42,298 nt of DNA from a virus: positions 1 through 42,298 of IMG/VR virus record IMGVR_UViG_3300036771_000018. One strand, 5' to 3'. Below the pieces are notes generated by a model. The model saw only the letters and a list, made by a program, of their open reading frames with translations, ran no database searches and was not told the origin of the DNA. Position numbers and translations under genes: made by a program. Each line of letters starts with the position of its first letter. Positions within the stretch are counted from its first letter, which is position 1. Shown in pieces: positions 7,435 through 14,355 of the stretch.

Positions 7435-9054
7435 TCAGAATCCATAAACGGTGGCGTCACCCGGACGGGCGCGCTTCTCGATCACGCCTGCCTCAATGGC
7501 CTTACGGCGTGCTTCGCGTGCCAGCACCAGGGCGGCGGCGGCATCAACCTTGCGGTCAGACTCGCGCGACTCCTTGCCGAAGCTCACGCCGAACGCATTG
7601 GGTCGACGGCGAGCGTTCTTGAGGTGCGTCACTAGGCGCGAATCGTTCTTGATCGTGATCGTCCGGTCCTCAAATGCGGCAACCGTCGATTCGGCAGCAG
7701 CGGTGAAGTCCTTAGTTCGGCGACGCATATCGAACGCGACAGAGTGACCGGGGGCAGCCTTGACGAATAGTGAGTCTCGGAAGTCCTCGGCCCATCGGTC
7801 TACGTACCCCTCGAAGAACGCCAAGTCAGCGAAGAACGCCACGACGTCCCAACGCTCAAACGCCGTTCTAACGGCCGTATCAACCGCCTCACGGTCAACC
7901 TCCCACCCGTGTGCTTCCGGGCCGTCTGGACGCTGCCAGATACCCAGGGGCCACACGTGGCCGGTGCTCACGTCGCAAGCAACCAGCCCGGTTGCGTCAT
8001 GTCCGCGCGAACCATCGAACCCCAGTGTGATCATCTCGCCATCCTCGGGAGGATCAAGGGGGGCAGCCGCCGCATCGACGTCCAGCGGCTCTAGCCACGC
8101 GTCGGAAGATGCAACTACCTGATTCATGTAGAACCGTCGCTTTTCCTGCGCGTCGGCGGTCGGGTCGTAGATCTCAGCTAGCAGGCGCTCAAGGTCGACC
8201 CACACCGAATCGCCGTAGGCGGCCCTTAGACCGCCTCGGACAGTGTCCGGGTCCGAAGGCTCCCAAGACTCCGCCGGAGCCTCTACGCAGTCGTACAGGA
8301 CGTCATCTAGGCCCCCGTCTTCCTTGCGGGCTAGATGCGCTTCATACTCAGCGCGTCCAACGGTCTCTTCGGACGGATCATGCGCGTTCGTCGTGAGAAC
8401 GGCGCGACCGCCCACCTTCGCAAGGTTTCGCTTGATGACCTGAATCATCTTCATACCGCCCTGCGAGTACAGCCAATGGTGAATCTCGTCCCCCACAACA
8501 AAGTTGGGGCGGGCACCTTCTAGGGATGCCGACGACGCCGTAACCGGCTCGATCTTCCCGATTCCGTGATTGAACTGAATGAGCGTCTTACCGGGGTCAA
8601 TGCCGTAGTCGGCAACCGCCGGACCCTCGGCGAGCATTCCGCGCACCGGCTCAAGCGTGTTCATGACCTGCTGATACGAAACAGCGGCCATCTGCACCCA
8701 TGCCGCGTTCCGACGCATGCCGGACGGGTGCCACCGACCGAACGGATCAATAACCCCCGGGCCGTCCGGATCCGGGACGCATGGACCCACGAACTCGATC
8801 AGCGCGAACGCGCCAAGCAACGGGGACTTTCCCCACCCCTTGCTACGCCGGAGCACACCCATGCGATAGCGGAACTTGTTGCTCTCGTCTAGCGCGTAAA
8901 ACCAGACCAGGAACCGGACTTGTTCACGGGTGAACACGAACGGCTCACCGGCGCGGGGGCCGTCAGGCTGACGGATGTAGCGCGTAGTCCAAGCGAGGAT
9001 GTGCCAGCCAAGGGACCGTTCCGGCCACCCATCGGGGAGATTTCCCGTCTGCAT
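7435..9054 (-). CDS. Terminase large subunit
   Basis: 539 aa, MQTGNLPDGWPERSLGWHILAW. ATPase domain in the N-terminal half with a degenerate Walker A (RRSKGWGKSPLLGA, about residue 70) and Walker B-like NFVVGDEIHHW. The C-terminal RNase H-like nuclease has GFDGSRGHDATG as first acidic motif, FFADLAFFEG as second, and a late acidic residue in ESDRKVDAAAAL. It translocates and cuts concatemeric DNA into proheads. It follows the small subunit by 2 bp and is the phage's best family marker for searches. Confidence 0.95.
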   Translation of the reverse strand: MQTGNLPDGWPERSLGWHILAWTTRYIRQPDGPRAGEPFVFTREQVRFLVWFYALDESNKFRYRMGVLRRSKGWGKSPLLGAFALIEFVGPCVPDPDGPGVIDPFGRWHPSGMRRNAAWVQMAAVSYQQVMNTLEPVRGMLAEGPAVADYGIDPGKTLIQFNHGIGKIEPVTASSASLEGARPNFVVGDEIHHWLYSQGGMKMIQVIKRNLAKVGGRAVLTTNAHDPSEETVGRAEYEAHLARKEDGGLDDVLYDCVEAPAESWEPSDPDTVRGGLRAAYGDSVWVDLERLLAEIYDPTADAQEKRRFYMNQVVASSDAWLEPLDVDAAAAPLDPPEDGEMITLGFDGSRGHDATGLVACDVSTGHVWPLGIWQRPDGPEAHGWEVDREAVDTAVRTAFERWDVVAFFADLAFFEGYVDRWAEDFRDSLFVKAAPGHSVAFDMRRRTKDFTAAAESTVAAFEDRTITIKNDSRLVTHLKNARRRPNAFGVSFGKESRESDRKVDAAAALVLAREARRKAIEAGVIEKRARPGDATVYGF

Positions 9055-9056
9055 GG

Positions 9057-9524
9057 TCAGCCCCCTTCGGCAAACATCCCCTTGTAAGCGCTCAGGTCAA
9101 GCACTGCGGCCGTTGGGCCGTCCGTGGACTTGCCGGGGTTGGTAGTAGTCATGCGACCGCGTAGGCGGTCAACGTGGGTCGCGCCGAGTAGGGATTCGTT
9201 CTGCCGAACCTCTTTGATGATCTCCAACGCTGCGCGCATCTTGCGCGTGTCCTCGGCATTCGCCGAGACGGTAAGTCGGTTGTAGCTGTCGACCAGCGGC
9301 AAGAGCGCTAGCAGGCGCTGCCAATCGGTCGCAGTGAAGTGTGAAGCCTGGCCACTCTCAGCCCAAGTAGCCCACCAATCGCGCGTGCCCTTGAGCCAAC
9401 GCTTAGGCGTAGGCAGTGCGGGAGCGTCCACAGCGGAGATATCCGGCGCGTCCGCCTCTGCGGCGAACGTGTCGGCATTCCGGCGACGCTTGTGCTCCTT
9501 GGGAGGGGGCCCGAAGCCTGCCAT
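9057..9524 (-). CDS. Terminase small subunit
   Basis: 155 aa from ATG 9524 (MAGFGPPPKEHKRRRN) with AAGGGGGG as ribosome site. The N-terminal basic, Pro-rich arm followed by the helical segment KRWLKGTRDWWATW and MRAALEIIKEVRQNESLLG is the P27-like small terminase pattern common in actinophages. It recognises the packaging site and feeds DNA to the large subunit. Its start is only 55 bp from the divergent rightward gene at 9580, so the promoters of the two must overlap or transcription enters from the HNH side. Confidence 0.85.
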   Translation of the reverse strand: MAGFGPPPKEHKRRRNADTFAAEADAPDISAVDAPALPTPKRWLKGTRDWWATWAESGQASHFTATDWQRLLALLPLVDSYNRLTVSANAEDTRKMRAALEIIKEVRQNESLLGATHVDRLRGRMTTTNPGKSTDGPTAAVLDLSAYKGMFAEGG

Positions 9525-9579
9525 GGTCACCCCCCTTGCCGTGGTACGGTCCACCCGTCACACAACGAGAGGAACACAG

Positions 9580-9801
9580 ATGATCGAGTGGGAAGAAGTC
9601 ACGGCCGATGGCACGGTCCACCCCATGCGGACCCAATGGCACGGCAAGTTCTACGGGCGGACACTGGCAATCACCGGCCGCGAAGGGTCATACAACGTCT
9701 TGACCGGCACAGATGGTCAGCCAGGGATGATCCTGCGCAAGACCGGACTTGCGACAATCAAGGAAGCCAAGGAATGGGCCCAGGAACGCTACGGCCACTG
9801 A
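9580..9801 (+). CDS. Small rightward protein of unknown function
   Basis: 73-aa ORF (MIEWEEVTADGTVHPMRTQW), the only credible gene on the plus strand. ATG at 9580 has a good ribosome site (AGAGGA, 7 bp upstream). TGA at 9799-9801 is followed 2 bp later by a strong terminator hairpin. The protein ends KEAKEWAQERYGH and contains YGRTLAITGREGSYNVLTG, which resembles small beta-hairpin proteins encoded by Streptomyces and their phages. I assign no function. Its isolated opposite orientation suggests separate control, for example expression in the lysogen. Confidence 0.8.
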   Translation: MIEWEEVTADGTVHPMRTQWHGKFYGRTLAITGREGSYNVLTGTDGQPGMILRKTGLATIKEAKEWAQERYGH

Positions 9802-9803
9802 GC

Positions 9804-9829
9804 AAAGCCCCTGCTACGGCGGGGGCTTT
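9804..9829 (+). terminator. Terminator of the rightward gene
   Basis: AAAGCCCC and GGGGCTTT arms around a 10-base loop, 2 bp after the rightward gene's stop; ends in CTTTCG on the plus strand. Confidence 0.85.
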
Positions 9830-9916
9830 CGCGTGTGCGCGCGGTGTTGAGCTGCCTACTGAAAAAGTTCGAGACCCGTACACCGGCAAGGCTGCTATTG
9901 GCCCCCGGCTCGGGTG

Positions 9917-9947
9917 AAAGGGGGTGGGGGGTCATCCCCCACCCTTT
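9917..9947. terminator. Bidirectional terminator between convergent genes
   Basis: AAAGGGGGTGGGGG-type arm pairs with CCCCCACCCTTT across a short loop. It sits between the rightward gene and the leftward HNH gene (stop at 9990), which converge here; the A-flank and T-flank would let it work in both directions. Confidence 0.8.
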
Positions 9948-9989
9948 GTGATGAGCGGAGTCGAAAGCGTCACGCTCAGCCACTCGGGA

Positions 9990-10337
9990 TCAACGATCAT
10001 CATCATTGATCGTTCGATCAAGCATCGCCTTGCGCATCGAGCCAAGAGACGTTGTGTCTCGCTCTCGCGTTGGCCGAAGCTTGTTCGCTGCTGTCGCGCC
10101 TTCACTCGCGCTCTTGCGTGCGTGATGATAGCGACAGAGGGACTGGAGATTGGTCGTACTGTGATCGTCACCAGGGTTGATGTGATCAACGTCTGTTGCC
10201 AGCATGCCGCACAGTCCCCCCGTATCCACCCTCACCCATTGGCATAGGTGGTGATCGCGGGATAGCACGTGGGCCCTACGAGTACGCCAGTCAGCCGGTA
10301 GCCGCCCCTTGCGGGTACTGCCTACCCAACCCCCCAC
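9990..10337 (-). CDS. HNH endonuclease 1
   Basis: 115 aa from GTG 10337 (MGGWVGSTRKGRLPADW). The HNH core is DVDHINPGDDHSTTNLQSLCRYHHARK: catalytic His in DVDH, Asn in TTNL, third His in YHH. WVRVDTGGLCG gives an upstream Cys possibly used in zinc binding. HNH proteins next to terminase are common in phages, and in HK97 one is needed for terminase-dependent cos cutting; that role is inferred here from position only. C-terminal tail is basic and polar. Confidence 0.9.
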   Translation of the reverse strand: MGGWVGSTRKGRLPADWRTRRAHVLSRDHHLCQWVRVDTGGLCGMLATDVDHINPGDDHSTTNLQSLCRYHHARKSASEGATAANKLRPTRERDTTSLGSMRKAMLDRTINDDDR

Positions 10338-10403
10338 AGCTGCCCCCTATGCCGGTACGTGCCCCCATGCAGTAGGTAACGGGGGTAGCAAATACCAGGC
10401 CCC
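10338..10403. other. Short GC-rich gap between the HNH genes; possible packaging (cos) site
   Basis: The 66-bp gap and its flanks carry repeated G/C runs (GCCCCCTAT, GTGCCCCCAT, CGGGGGTAG, GGCCCCCTATATGCGGGGCGCCCC). It lies just upstream of the terminase genes and between two HNH nucleases, a usual place for cos in actinophages. No overhang can be defined from an assembled circular contig, so this is only a suggestion. Confidence 0.25.
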
Positions 10404-10775
10404 CTATATGCGGGGCGCCCCGTAGCCCATGTCCCCACGGGTCTTATCCGCGTGGCACGCCTTACACAGGACCTGGAGATTCGACGCAACGTCTCGGCCA
10501 CCCGCAGACAGCGGGATGACATGGTCAACGTCCACCCCGGAGAGTGGGAAATGACCGGGGCACATAGCGCAAGCCACATACTCAAGCTCACGCGCATTTG
10601 CCCGAAGTTCCTTGCGGAGTACGGCAGCCGCGTCATTACTGATTGCCGTACGCGCGCGACGCTGACGGCGAGCCCTGGTAGTGGGCCGACCCTCATACGT
10701 CACGTGATGCCGCCTACAGCGGCCCCGATGGGTGGCAGGCTGCGCGCATTCAATGCAGTTCCGCAAACCTGCCAC
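10404..10775 (-). CDS. HNH endonuclease 2
   Basis: 123 aa from GTG 10775 (MAGLRNCIECAQPATHRGRC). An N-terminal C-x2-C...C-x2-HH zinc-finger-like element is followed by a very basic linker (TTRARRQRRARTA), then a C-type HNH nuclease: CAMCPGHF, VDVDHVIPLSAGG, SNLQVLCKACHADKT. The two CxxC pairs should hold structural zinc, with DH and N as active-site residues. It differs clearly from HNH endonuclease 1, so the two are not a recent duplication. It starts 9 bp after the preceding gene's stop. Confidence 0.9.
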   Translation of the reverse strand: MAGLRNCIECAQPATHRGRCRRHHVTYEGRPTTRARRQRRARTAISNDAAAVLRKELRANARELEYVACAMCPGHFPLSGVDVDHVIPLSAGGRDVASNLQVLCKACHADKTRGDMGYGAPRI

Positions 10776-10784
10776 CCTTCGAAA

Positions 10785-11195
10785 CTAGGCGCTCTTGTAA
10801 ACGCCGGAAATGGTCAGGATCTCGCCCTCGGCACCACCATAGAAAGAGGTGATGTTCTGGAGAGACCCGCCATTGGTGAGGCCCGGAAGGCGAACCCGGT
10901 CAATGTTGCCGGTGCCTGGAGTGCCGAAGGTCAGCGCCACACCGGACCAGTTGCCGTTGTCAGCCTGTCGACCCTCGACGTGCACCGTGAACAAATGACG
11001 CGTATTGGCACGCGCCGGAACGGGAAGAGTCACGCCGAAACCAGCGGAGTCAGCCGACTCAATCTCGTTCTTAGCGTTGATCTGAAGCTCGAAAGCAACA
11101 AACCCGCCCGGAAGAACCTCGTACTGACCCGAAGACGTGGAGTTGTCAACGCCCTTAACGTTCGTAAGGCGCGGAGTGAAGCTAGGCAACAGCAC
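10785..11195 (-). CDS. Putative virion fibre or decoration protein
   Basis: 136 aa from GTG 11195 (MLLPSFTPRLTNVKG) with AAAGG as ribosome site. Composition is beta-rich with many Gly/Asn/Thr, no signal peptide and no cysteines. The segment LPVPARANTRHLFTVHVEG followed by FGTPGTGNIDRVRLPGLTNGG looks like a phage beta-sandwich (head decoration or receptor-binding domain). It lies between the tRNAs and the packaging genes with its own palindrome (copy 4) 15 bp upstream. Function is inferred only from composition and place. Confidence 0.55.
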   Translation of the reverse strand: MLLPSFTPRLTNVKGVDNSTSSGQYEVLPGGFVAFELQINAKNEIESADSAGFGVTLPVPARANTRHLFTVHVEGRQADNGNWSGVALTFGTPGTGNIDRVRLPGLTNGGSLQNITSFYGGAEGEILTISGVYKSA

Positions 11196-11209
11196 AACCT
11201 TTCGTGTCG

Positions 11210-11231
11210 CACCTACTCACGTGAGTAGGTG
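11210..11231. repeat. 22-bp palindrome, copy 4
   Basis: Perfect copy placed between the 3' end of tRNA-Pro (2 bp away) and the start of the fibre-like gene (14 bp away). Confidence 0.92.
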
Positions 11232-11233
11232 AG

Positions 11234-11305
11234 TCCGGATGGCAGGGATCGAACCTGCGGCCCCTCGGTCCCAAACCGAGTGCGCTACCACTACGCCACA
11301 TCCGA
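11234..11305 (-). tRNA. tRNA-Pro (anticodon TGG)
   Basis: 72-nt cloverleaf on the minus strand: acceptor TCGGATG/CATCCGG (first pair U-G), anticodon loop TTTGGGA with stem CTCGG/CCGAG, and T-loop TTCGATC. Reads CCA. The 3' CCA is not encoded. Nearest the late genes in a cluster of four. Confidence 0.9.
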
Positions 11306-11349
11306 TCAAGGGCACGGATGGCCGACGCGAATCGGCACCCATGCCCACG

Positions 11350-11423
11350 TACCCACTCCCGGACTCGAACCGGGACACTTTGGTTCCTAAGACCAACGGC
11401 TTTACCAATTTGCCTAAGCGGGC
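11350..11423 (-). tRNA. tRNA with anticodon TAG (nominal Leu), unusual class I shape
   Basis: 74-nt cloverleaf: acceptor GCCCGCT/AGTGGGT (two G-U pairs), D-stem GGC/GCC, anticodon stem TTGGT/ACCAA, loop CTTAGGA, T-loop TTCGAGT. The anticodon reads CUA (Leu), but the variable loop is only 5 nt (AGTGT), whereas bacterial tRNA-Leu normally has a long variable arm. Charging identity is therefore uncertain. Confidence 0.8.
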
Positions 11424-11428
11424 TAGCT

Positions 11429-11499
11429 TGCGTCCGGCCGGATTCGAACCGACGTTAGCCCCGGCAAGGGGCTGTTCTGGGCCGCTGAACTACAGACGC
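11429..11499 (-). tRNA. tRNA, anticodon uncertain (TGC Ala or shifted), shortened anticodon arm
   Basis: 71-nt cloverleaf with a strong acceptor (GCGTCTG/CGGACGC), D-stem GTTC/GAAC and T-stem GTCGG/CCGGC with TTCGAAT loop. The anticodon arm is odd: full pairing GCCCC/GGGGC leaves a 5-nt loop TTGCC, while a 7-nt loop CTTGCCG gives anticodon TGC (Ala) but uses up position 26 and leaves C at position 37. About two bases short of a standard tRNA. Confidence 0.7.
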
Positions 11500-11598
11500 T
11501 TCAGGCCAAACACGGGAGCTACCCGCTAAGCCTAGGGATCCCGAGGGAGCCCCTAAGTCCGCACTACTCGCCCCACCCGGGGGTTTCGTGCGGGCTAG

Positions 11599-11671
11599 CT
11601 GGTCCGGCAGGAATCGAACCTGCAACCCCCGGTTTTGGAGACCGGTGCTCTACCAATTGAGCTACGTACCA
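11599..11671 (-). tRNA. tRNA-Trp (anticodon CCA)
   Basis: 73-nt cloverleaf: acceptor TGGTACG/CGGACCA with one A-G mismatch, D-stem GCTC/GAGC, anticodon stem CCGGT/ACCGG with loop CTCCAAA, T-stem GCAGG/CCTGC, discriminator G. Standard in every arm apart from the acceptor mismatch. No encoded CCA. Confidence 0.92.
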
Positions 11672-11786
11672 ACGTCCGTGTGCTTGCTCAGAACGACGGC
11701 CGGAGAGAGTTAGCCATCGGAGTGCACACGGAGTGAGAGCGGGGTCTCAGACCGCCGACAACCAAAGGGGTGCGCGGGAATCCCGC

Positions 11787-11817
11787 CCTCTCTATGTATC
11801 TAGTGAGTGAGCGGCCT
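11787..11817 (-). promoter_or_regulatory. Promoter-like element, copy f (tRNA unit)
   Basis: Minus strand AGGCCGCTCACTC-A-CTAGA followed by TACATAGAGAGG. It is the most diverged of six copies of this element, 116 bp before tRNA-Trp. Confidence 0.55.
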
Positions 11818-11876
11818 GTTTTGGGGGTTTTCGAGCCCTGGCGGGCCACTTTTTCAGCGGGAGGGGTGTGCGCTGA

Positions 11877-11896
11877 TGACGAATGACGGACGAGAC
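11877..11896 (-). repeat. Shared 20-bp element, copy A
   Basis: TGACGAATGACGG followed by ACGAGAC, identical to 30747-30766. It has a weak inverted partner at 11972-11985 (CCGTCATCAG). Confidence 0.8.
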
Positions 11897-12115
11897 GCTA
11901 AATCTGGCAACCCTTGTAACTTTCCAATGCGTTTCTGAAAAATCCATAAAACCATCACTCCGTCATCAGTGCAGCTCAGACGGCCCCGTTCGCTGTATGC
12001 CCGCCCGCGCTCCGTCATCCCCGTCATGACGCGACATGTACATGCCAATACGGAGAGTAAAAAAAGAGACACGCTCCGTAGCGACGCCCTGTGCGCCCGT
12101 CTGCGGGCATGAAGA

Positions 12116-12149
12116 AGCCCCGCCCGGCCGGAAGGGACCGAACGGGGCT
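12116..12149 (-). terminator. Integrase terminator
   Basis: AGCCCCG/CGGGGCT hairpin with a 20-base loop, 30 bp after the integrase stop; ends GGGGCTTCTTC on the minus strand. Very similar to the hairpin at 30911-30943. Confidence 0.75.
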
Positions 12150-12178
12150 ATGAAGCGCTCTACGGGGCTCCCAGGGGT

Positions 12179-13972
12179 CTACGCGGCCCCGCTAAGGTCC
12201 ACACTCGACCCCGTGTAGTCCGGTGCCTGTGCCCATGTGATCGTCATGCGCTCAGCGACTTGCCGCGCGAACGCCAAGGGGTCGTTCCGGCGCCCGCCCC
12301 GGATGGTCCCCTTGCGGACCGTGATCCGCTCAACGAACAGCACGACGAATGCCCGCCGTTCTTCCAACGTGGCTTGATGCCACCACGAGCCGGGGCCGAT
12401 GGGGTCGACGTCGGGACTGTCCGGCAACCACTGTCGGAGCGGCAACACCGGCACGTCAGATTCTCCCAGCGCTGCTAGCCGGTGCTCGGTGGCTTCTAGC
12501 CGGTCGTTTGCCGCTGTCTCGGCCTTGAGGAATCGCCGCCGACCGATTGCCGATCGGAAACCCCCCTCGTCGCGCTCGTCGTACAGCTCCTCTAGCGCCC
12601 TTACGGCGTCGGCACGCTCCGCCACCAGGGCCCGCCGCTCCTGCGCCGTCTCAGCGGGCTCTGAGAGCGCCCCGAAGCGCCTTGCAGCCTCCCGCATGAC
12701 GTCGCCCGCGTCGGCGTCCCGTTCAGCTGCCTGGATCAAGGCAAAGATGCGGCGGGCAACGTACTCGTCGGCGTACTCCTGCGAGATGGTGACACCGCCG
12801 GTGTGTTGTCCGGGGTATTCACCGCCACGGGGCCGGGTGCACCGGTAGGCAGGGTTCGACGTCTTGCTAGTGACGTTCAGGCTCCCGAAGGGTCGGCCAC
12901 ATTCGCATTGCGTTACCGCGTCGCTTTCGGGTGTGCGGAGCCCTGAAAGCAGCGACGTGCCACGGGCGAGACCCCGCCCACGGTCGCGCGTTTCCAACCA
13001 TGCCTGGAGTTCGTACCACTCGGCGGGGGGAATGATCGGCTCACAGAACTTGATGGGTTCGGCCGTCTCGGGGTCGCGCCGGATTCGGTACGACTTCACT
13101 CGTGTGCTTGGTGTGCCGTCTTCTTTCACGCCGAACACCGGGTCGGCTTCAAAACCTGCGATCCGAGGATCCATCAGGATGCGCTTAAGGGTGGACACTC
13201 CCCAACGGGAGTCCTTTCGGTCCTTCCCGTCCCGTTGTCCCCGGGTTGGTATTGCGTCGTCGTTCATCTGTATGCAGATACCGGACAGCGATCCCGGGTG
13301 GGTCTTGCCGCCCACGGTGGGGGTGTCGAAGTGGCGTCGGATGGTTGCCCATACCTGACGGATGTTCGCTGCTTCGGTAGGTTCGTGGTACGGGATTTGG
13401 ACGACGATGGGTTTTCCCGCGTCCGTGAATCGCGTTTCCGCTTTGAGCATGAAGCCGTAGGGGGCCGTTCCGCCGACGTACCCGCCAAGCTGTCGCGCTT
13501 TCTTCTTGGCGCTGGTTACGGCCTCACTCTTGTTCTTGCTTTCCTGGTATGCCGCGTCAAGGCGCATGATCAGGTGAATTAGGTCCATGACGTTGTTCTT
13601 ACGGAATTCACCCTCAGTGACACTGACGATGACAACGCCAAGATGAAGCAATTCGGTTACGAGCGGGATGATTTCCAGCGGCTCACGACGCGAAAGCCTG
13701 GATATGTAATAGACGACGATGACGTTGATACGCCCCGCTTTGCAATCGGCTATCAGCCGGTCGAAGTCCTTACGCGTGACCTCCGCTTTGAACGCAGAAA
13801 GCCCCAAGTCCTCGTACAGCTCGATGTGTTCCGGCTCGAATGTGCGCGCCCGCTCGATGCCCGCTTCTCGCTGCGTCACGGTGCTGACTTCCGAGCCGTT
13901 CTCGCGGCCCATCGACTGACGGCCGTACACGCCTACGTGCGTCGCCATGCCGGTAACCATCCCTAGTGTCAT
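12179..13972 (-). CDS. int: Large serine integrase (phiC31 type)
   Basis: 597 aa from ATG 13972. The start MTLGMVTGMATHVGVYGRQS aligns from its first residue with the known phiC31 integrase start, which is why I choose it over the much longer open frame. The catalytic Ser is in YGRQS. Resolvase domain motifs include YYISRLSRREPLEI and FRKNNVMDLIHLIMRLD. These are followed by the recombinase domain (GGYVGGTAPYGF, MDPRIAGF), a zinc ribbon with CECG and later Cys residues (about 390-440), a coiled coil (RALVAERADAVRALEELYDE) and the C-terminal WAQAPDY. It recombines attP with a host attB. A terminator lies directly behind it. Confidence 0.97.
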   Translation of the reverse strand: MTLGMVTGMATHVGVYGRQSMGRENGSEVSTVTQREAGIERARTFEPEHIELYEDLGLSAFKAEVTRKDFDRLIADCKAGRINVIVVYYISRLSRREPLEIIPLVTELLHLGVVIVSVTEGEFRKNNVMDLIHLIMRLDAAYQESKNKSEAVTSAKKKARQLGGYVGGTAPYGFMLKAETRFTDAGKPIVVQIPYHEPTEAANIRQVWATIRRHFDTPTVGGKTHPGSLSGICIQMNDDAIPTRGQRDGKDRKDSRWGVSTLKRILMDPRIAGFEADPVFGVKEDGTPSTRVKSYRIRRDPETAEPIKFCEPIIPPAEWYELQAWLETRDRGRGLARGTSLLSGLRTPESDAVTQCECGRPFGSLNVTSKTSNPAYRCTRPRGGEYPGQHTGGVTISQEYADEYVARRIFALIQAAERDADAGDVMREAARRFGALSEPAETAQERRALVAERADAVRALEELYDERDEGGFRSAIGRRRFLKAETAANDRLEATEHRLAALGESDVPVLPLRQWLPDSPDVDPIGPGSWWHQATLEERRAFVVLFVERITVRKGTIRGGRRNDPLAFARQVAERMTITWAQAPDYTGSSVDLSGAA

Positions 13973-13979
13973 GGCCAGA

Positions 13980-14028
13980 ACTTTAACTGACCTATCTACG
14001 TGCACTGAAAAGCTAACACAGTTAGGGC
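13980..14028. other. Candidate attP upstream of integrase
   Basis: In phiC31-type phages attP lies beside int. The 89-bp gap before this integrase carries an imperfect inverted repeat, TAACTG (13984-13989) and CAGTTA (14019-14024), plus CTAAC/GTTAG at 14013-14025. The spacing (41 bp overall) fits the size of a serine-integrase attP, but I cannot identify the central dinucleotide. Confidence 0.3.
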
Positions 14029-14061
14029 ACTTAGGCCCTGACCTGCGGAAACGTGCCCCGG

Positions 14062-14325
14062 TCATTCCTCCGTGACCACGATGGACAGCCCCTCGGTGCT
14101 GTACTCCCAGCGTCCCGACTCGGCTAGCTCCTGGCGGACGTCGGCGAGCAGCGCACGGGTGAGCGGTGCCAGCATGCGGGGCAACATCTGCGCTGCCACT
14201 CCCCCGACGTGGCGCCGGACAGCTTCGGCGATGATGCGATCCATTACCCCGGATGCTGCTTCTATTGAGACCGCCGACGCGCCCCCGGCGCCTACGCCTT
14301 CCGCATCCCATTGCACCTGAATCAT
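14062..14325 (-). CDS. Small protein of unknown function, paralogue of the gene at 16044
   Basis: 87 aa, MIQVQWDAEGVGAGG. Mostly one long helical segment (DRIIAEAVRRHVGGVAAQML...APLTRALLADVRQELAESG) with a short beta C-terminus. It shares an order of conserved positions with the protein at 16044-16301 (EG-x-GAG, EAA-x-G, H-x2-GV-x-A, APL-x3-L, GR-x-E), so the two are diverged duplicates. It sits directly upstream of int in transcription, with an 89-bp gap. I assign no function. Confidence 0.75.
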   Translation of the reverse strand: MIQVQWDAEGVGAGGASAVSIEAASGVMDRIIAEAVRRHVGGVAAQMLPRMLAPLTRALLADVRQELAESGRWEYSTEGLSIVVTEE

Positions 14326-14355
14326 GAATGCAGCGTAGAGCCAGGCAGTCTGTGC

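Larger units (their letters stand above)
11672..12115. other. Non-coding control region downstream of integrase, upstream of tRNAs
   Basis: No gene is seen here. From high to low coordinates it holds the integrase terminator (12116-12149), a CGTCTGCGGGCATG block, several CGTCAT boxes, an A/T-rich stretch (about 11,900-11,960), the TGACGAATGACGG element (11877-11896) and a promoter-like element (11787-11817). It should contain the promoter for the tRNA and late transcription unit. An inverted repeat CCGTGTGC/GCACACGG spans 11676-11741. Confidence 0.7.

Noticed and set aside
11500-11598. A fifth clustered tRNA between the third tRNA and tRNA-Trp
   Set aside because: No T-arm (GGTTCRA) motif and no acceptor pairing; only a local hairpin (TAGGG/CCCTA) is seen.
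11234-11671. tRNA cluster as the attachment site
   Set aside because: Serine integrases of the phiC31 type do not use tRNA genes as attP, and all four tRNAs look like complete genes and not 3' fragments.
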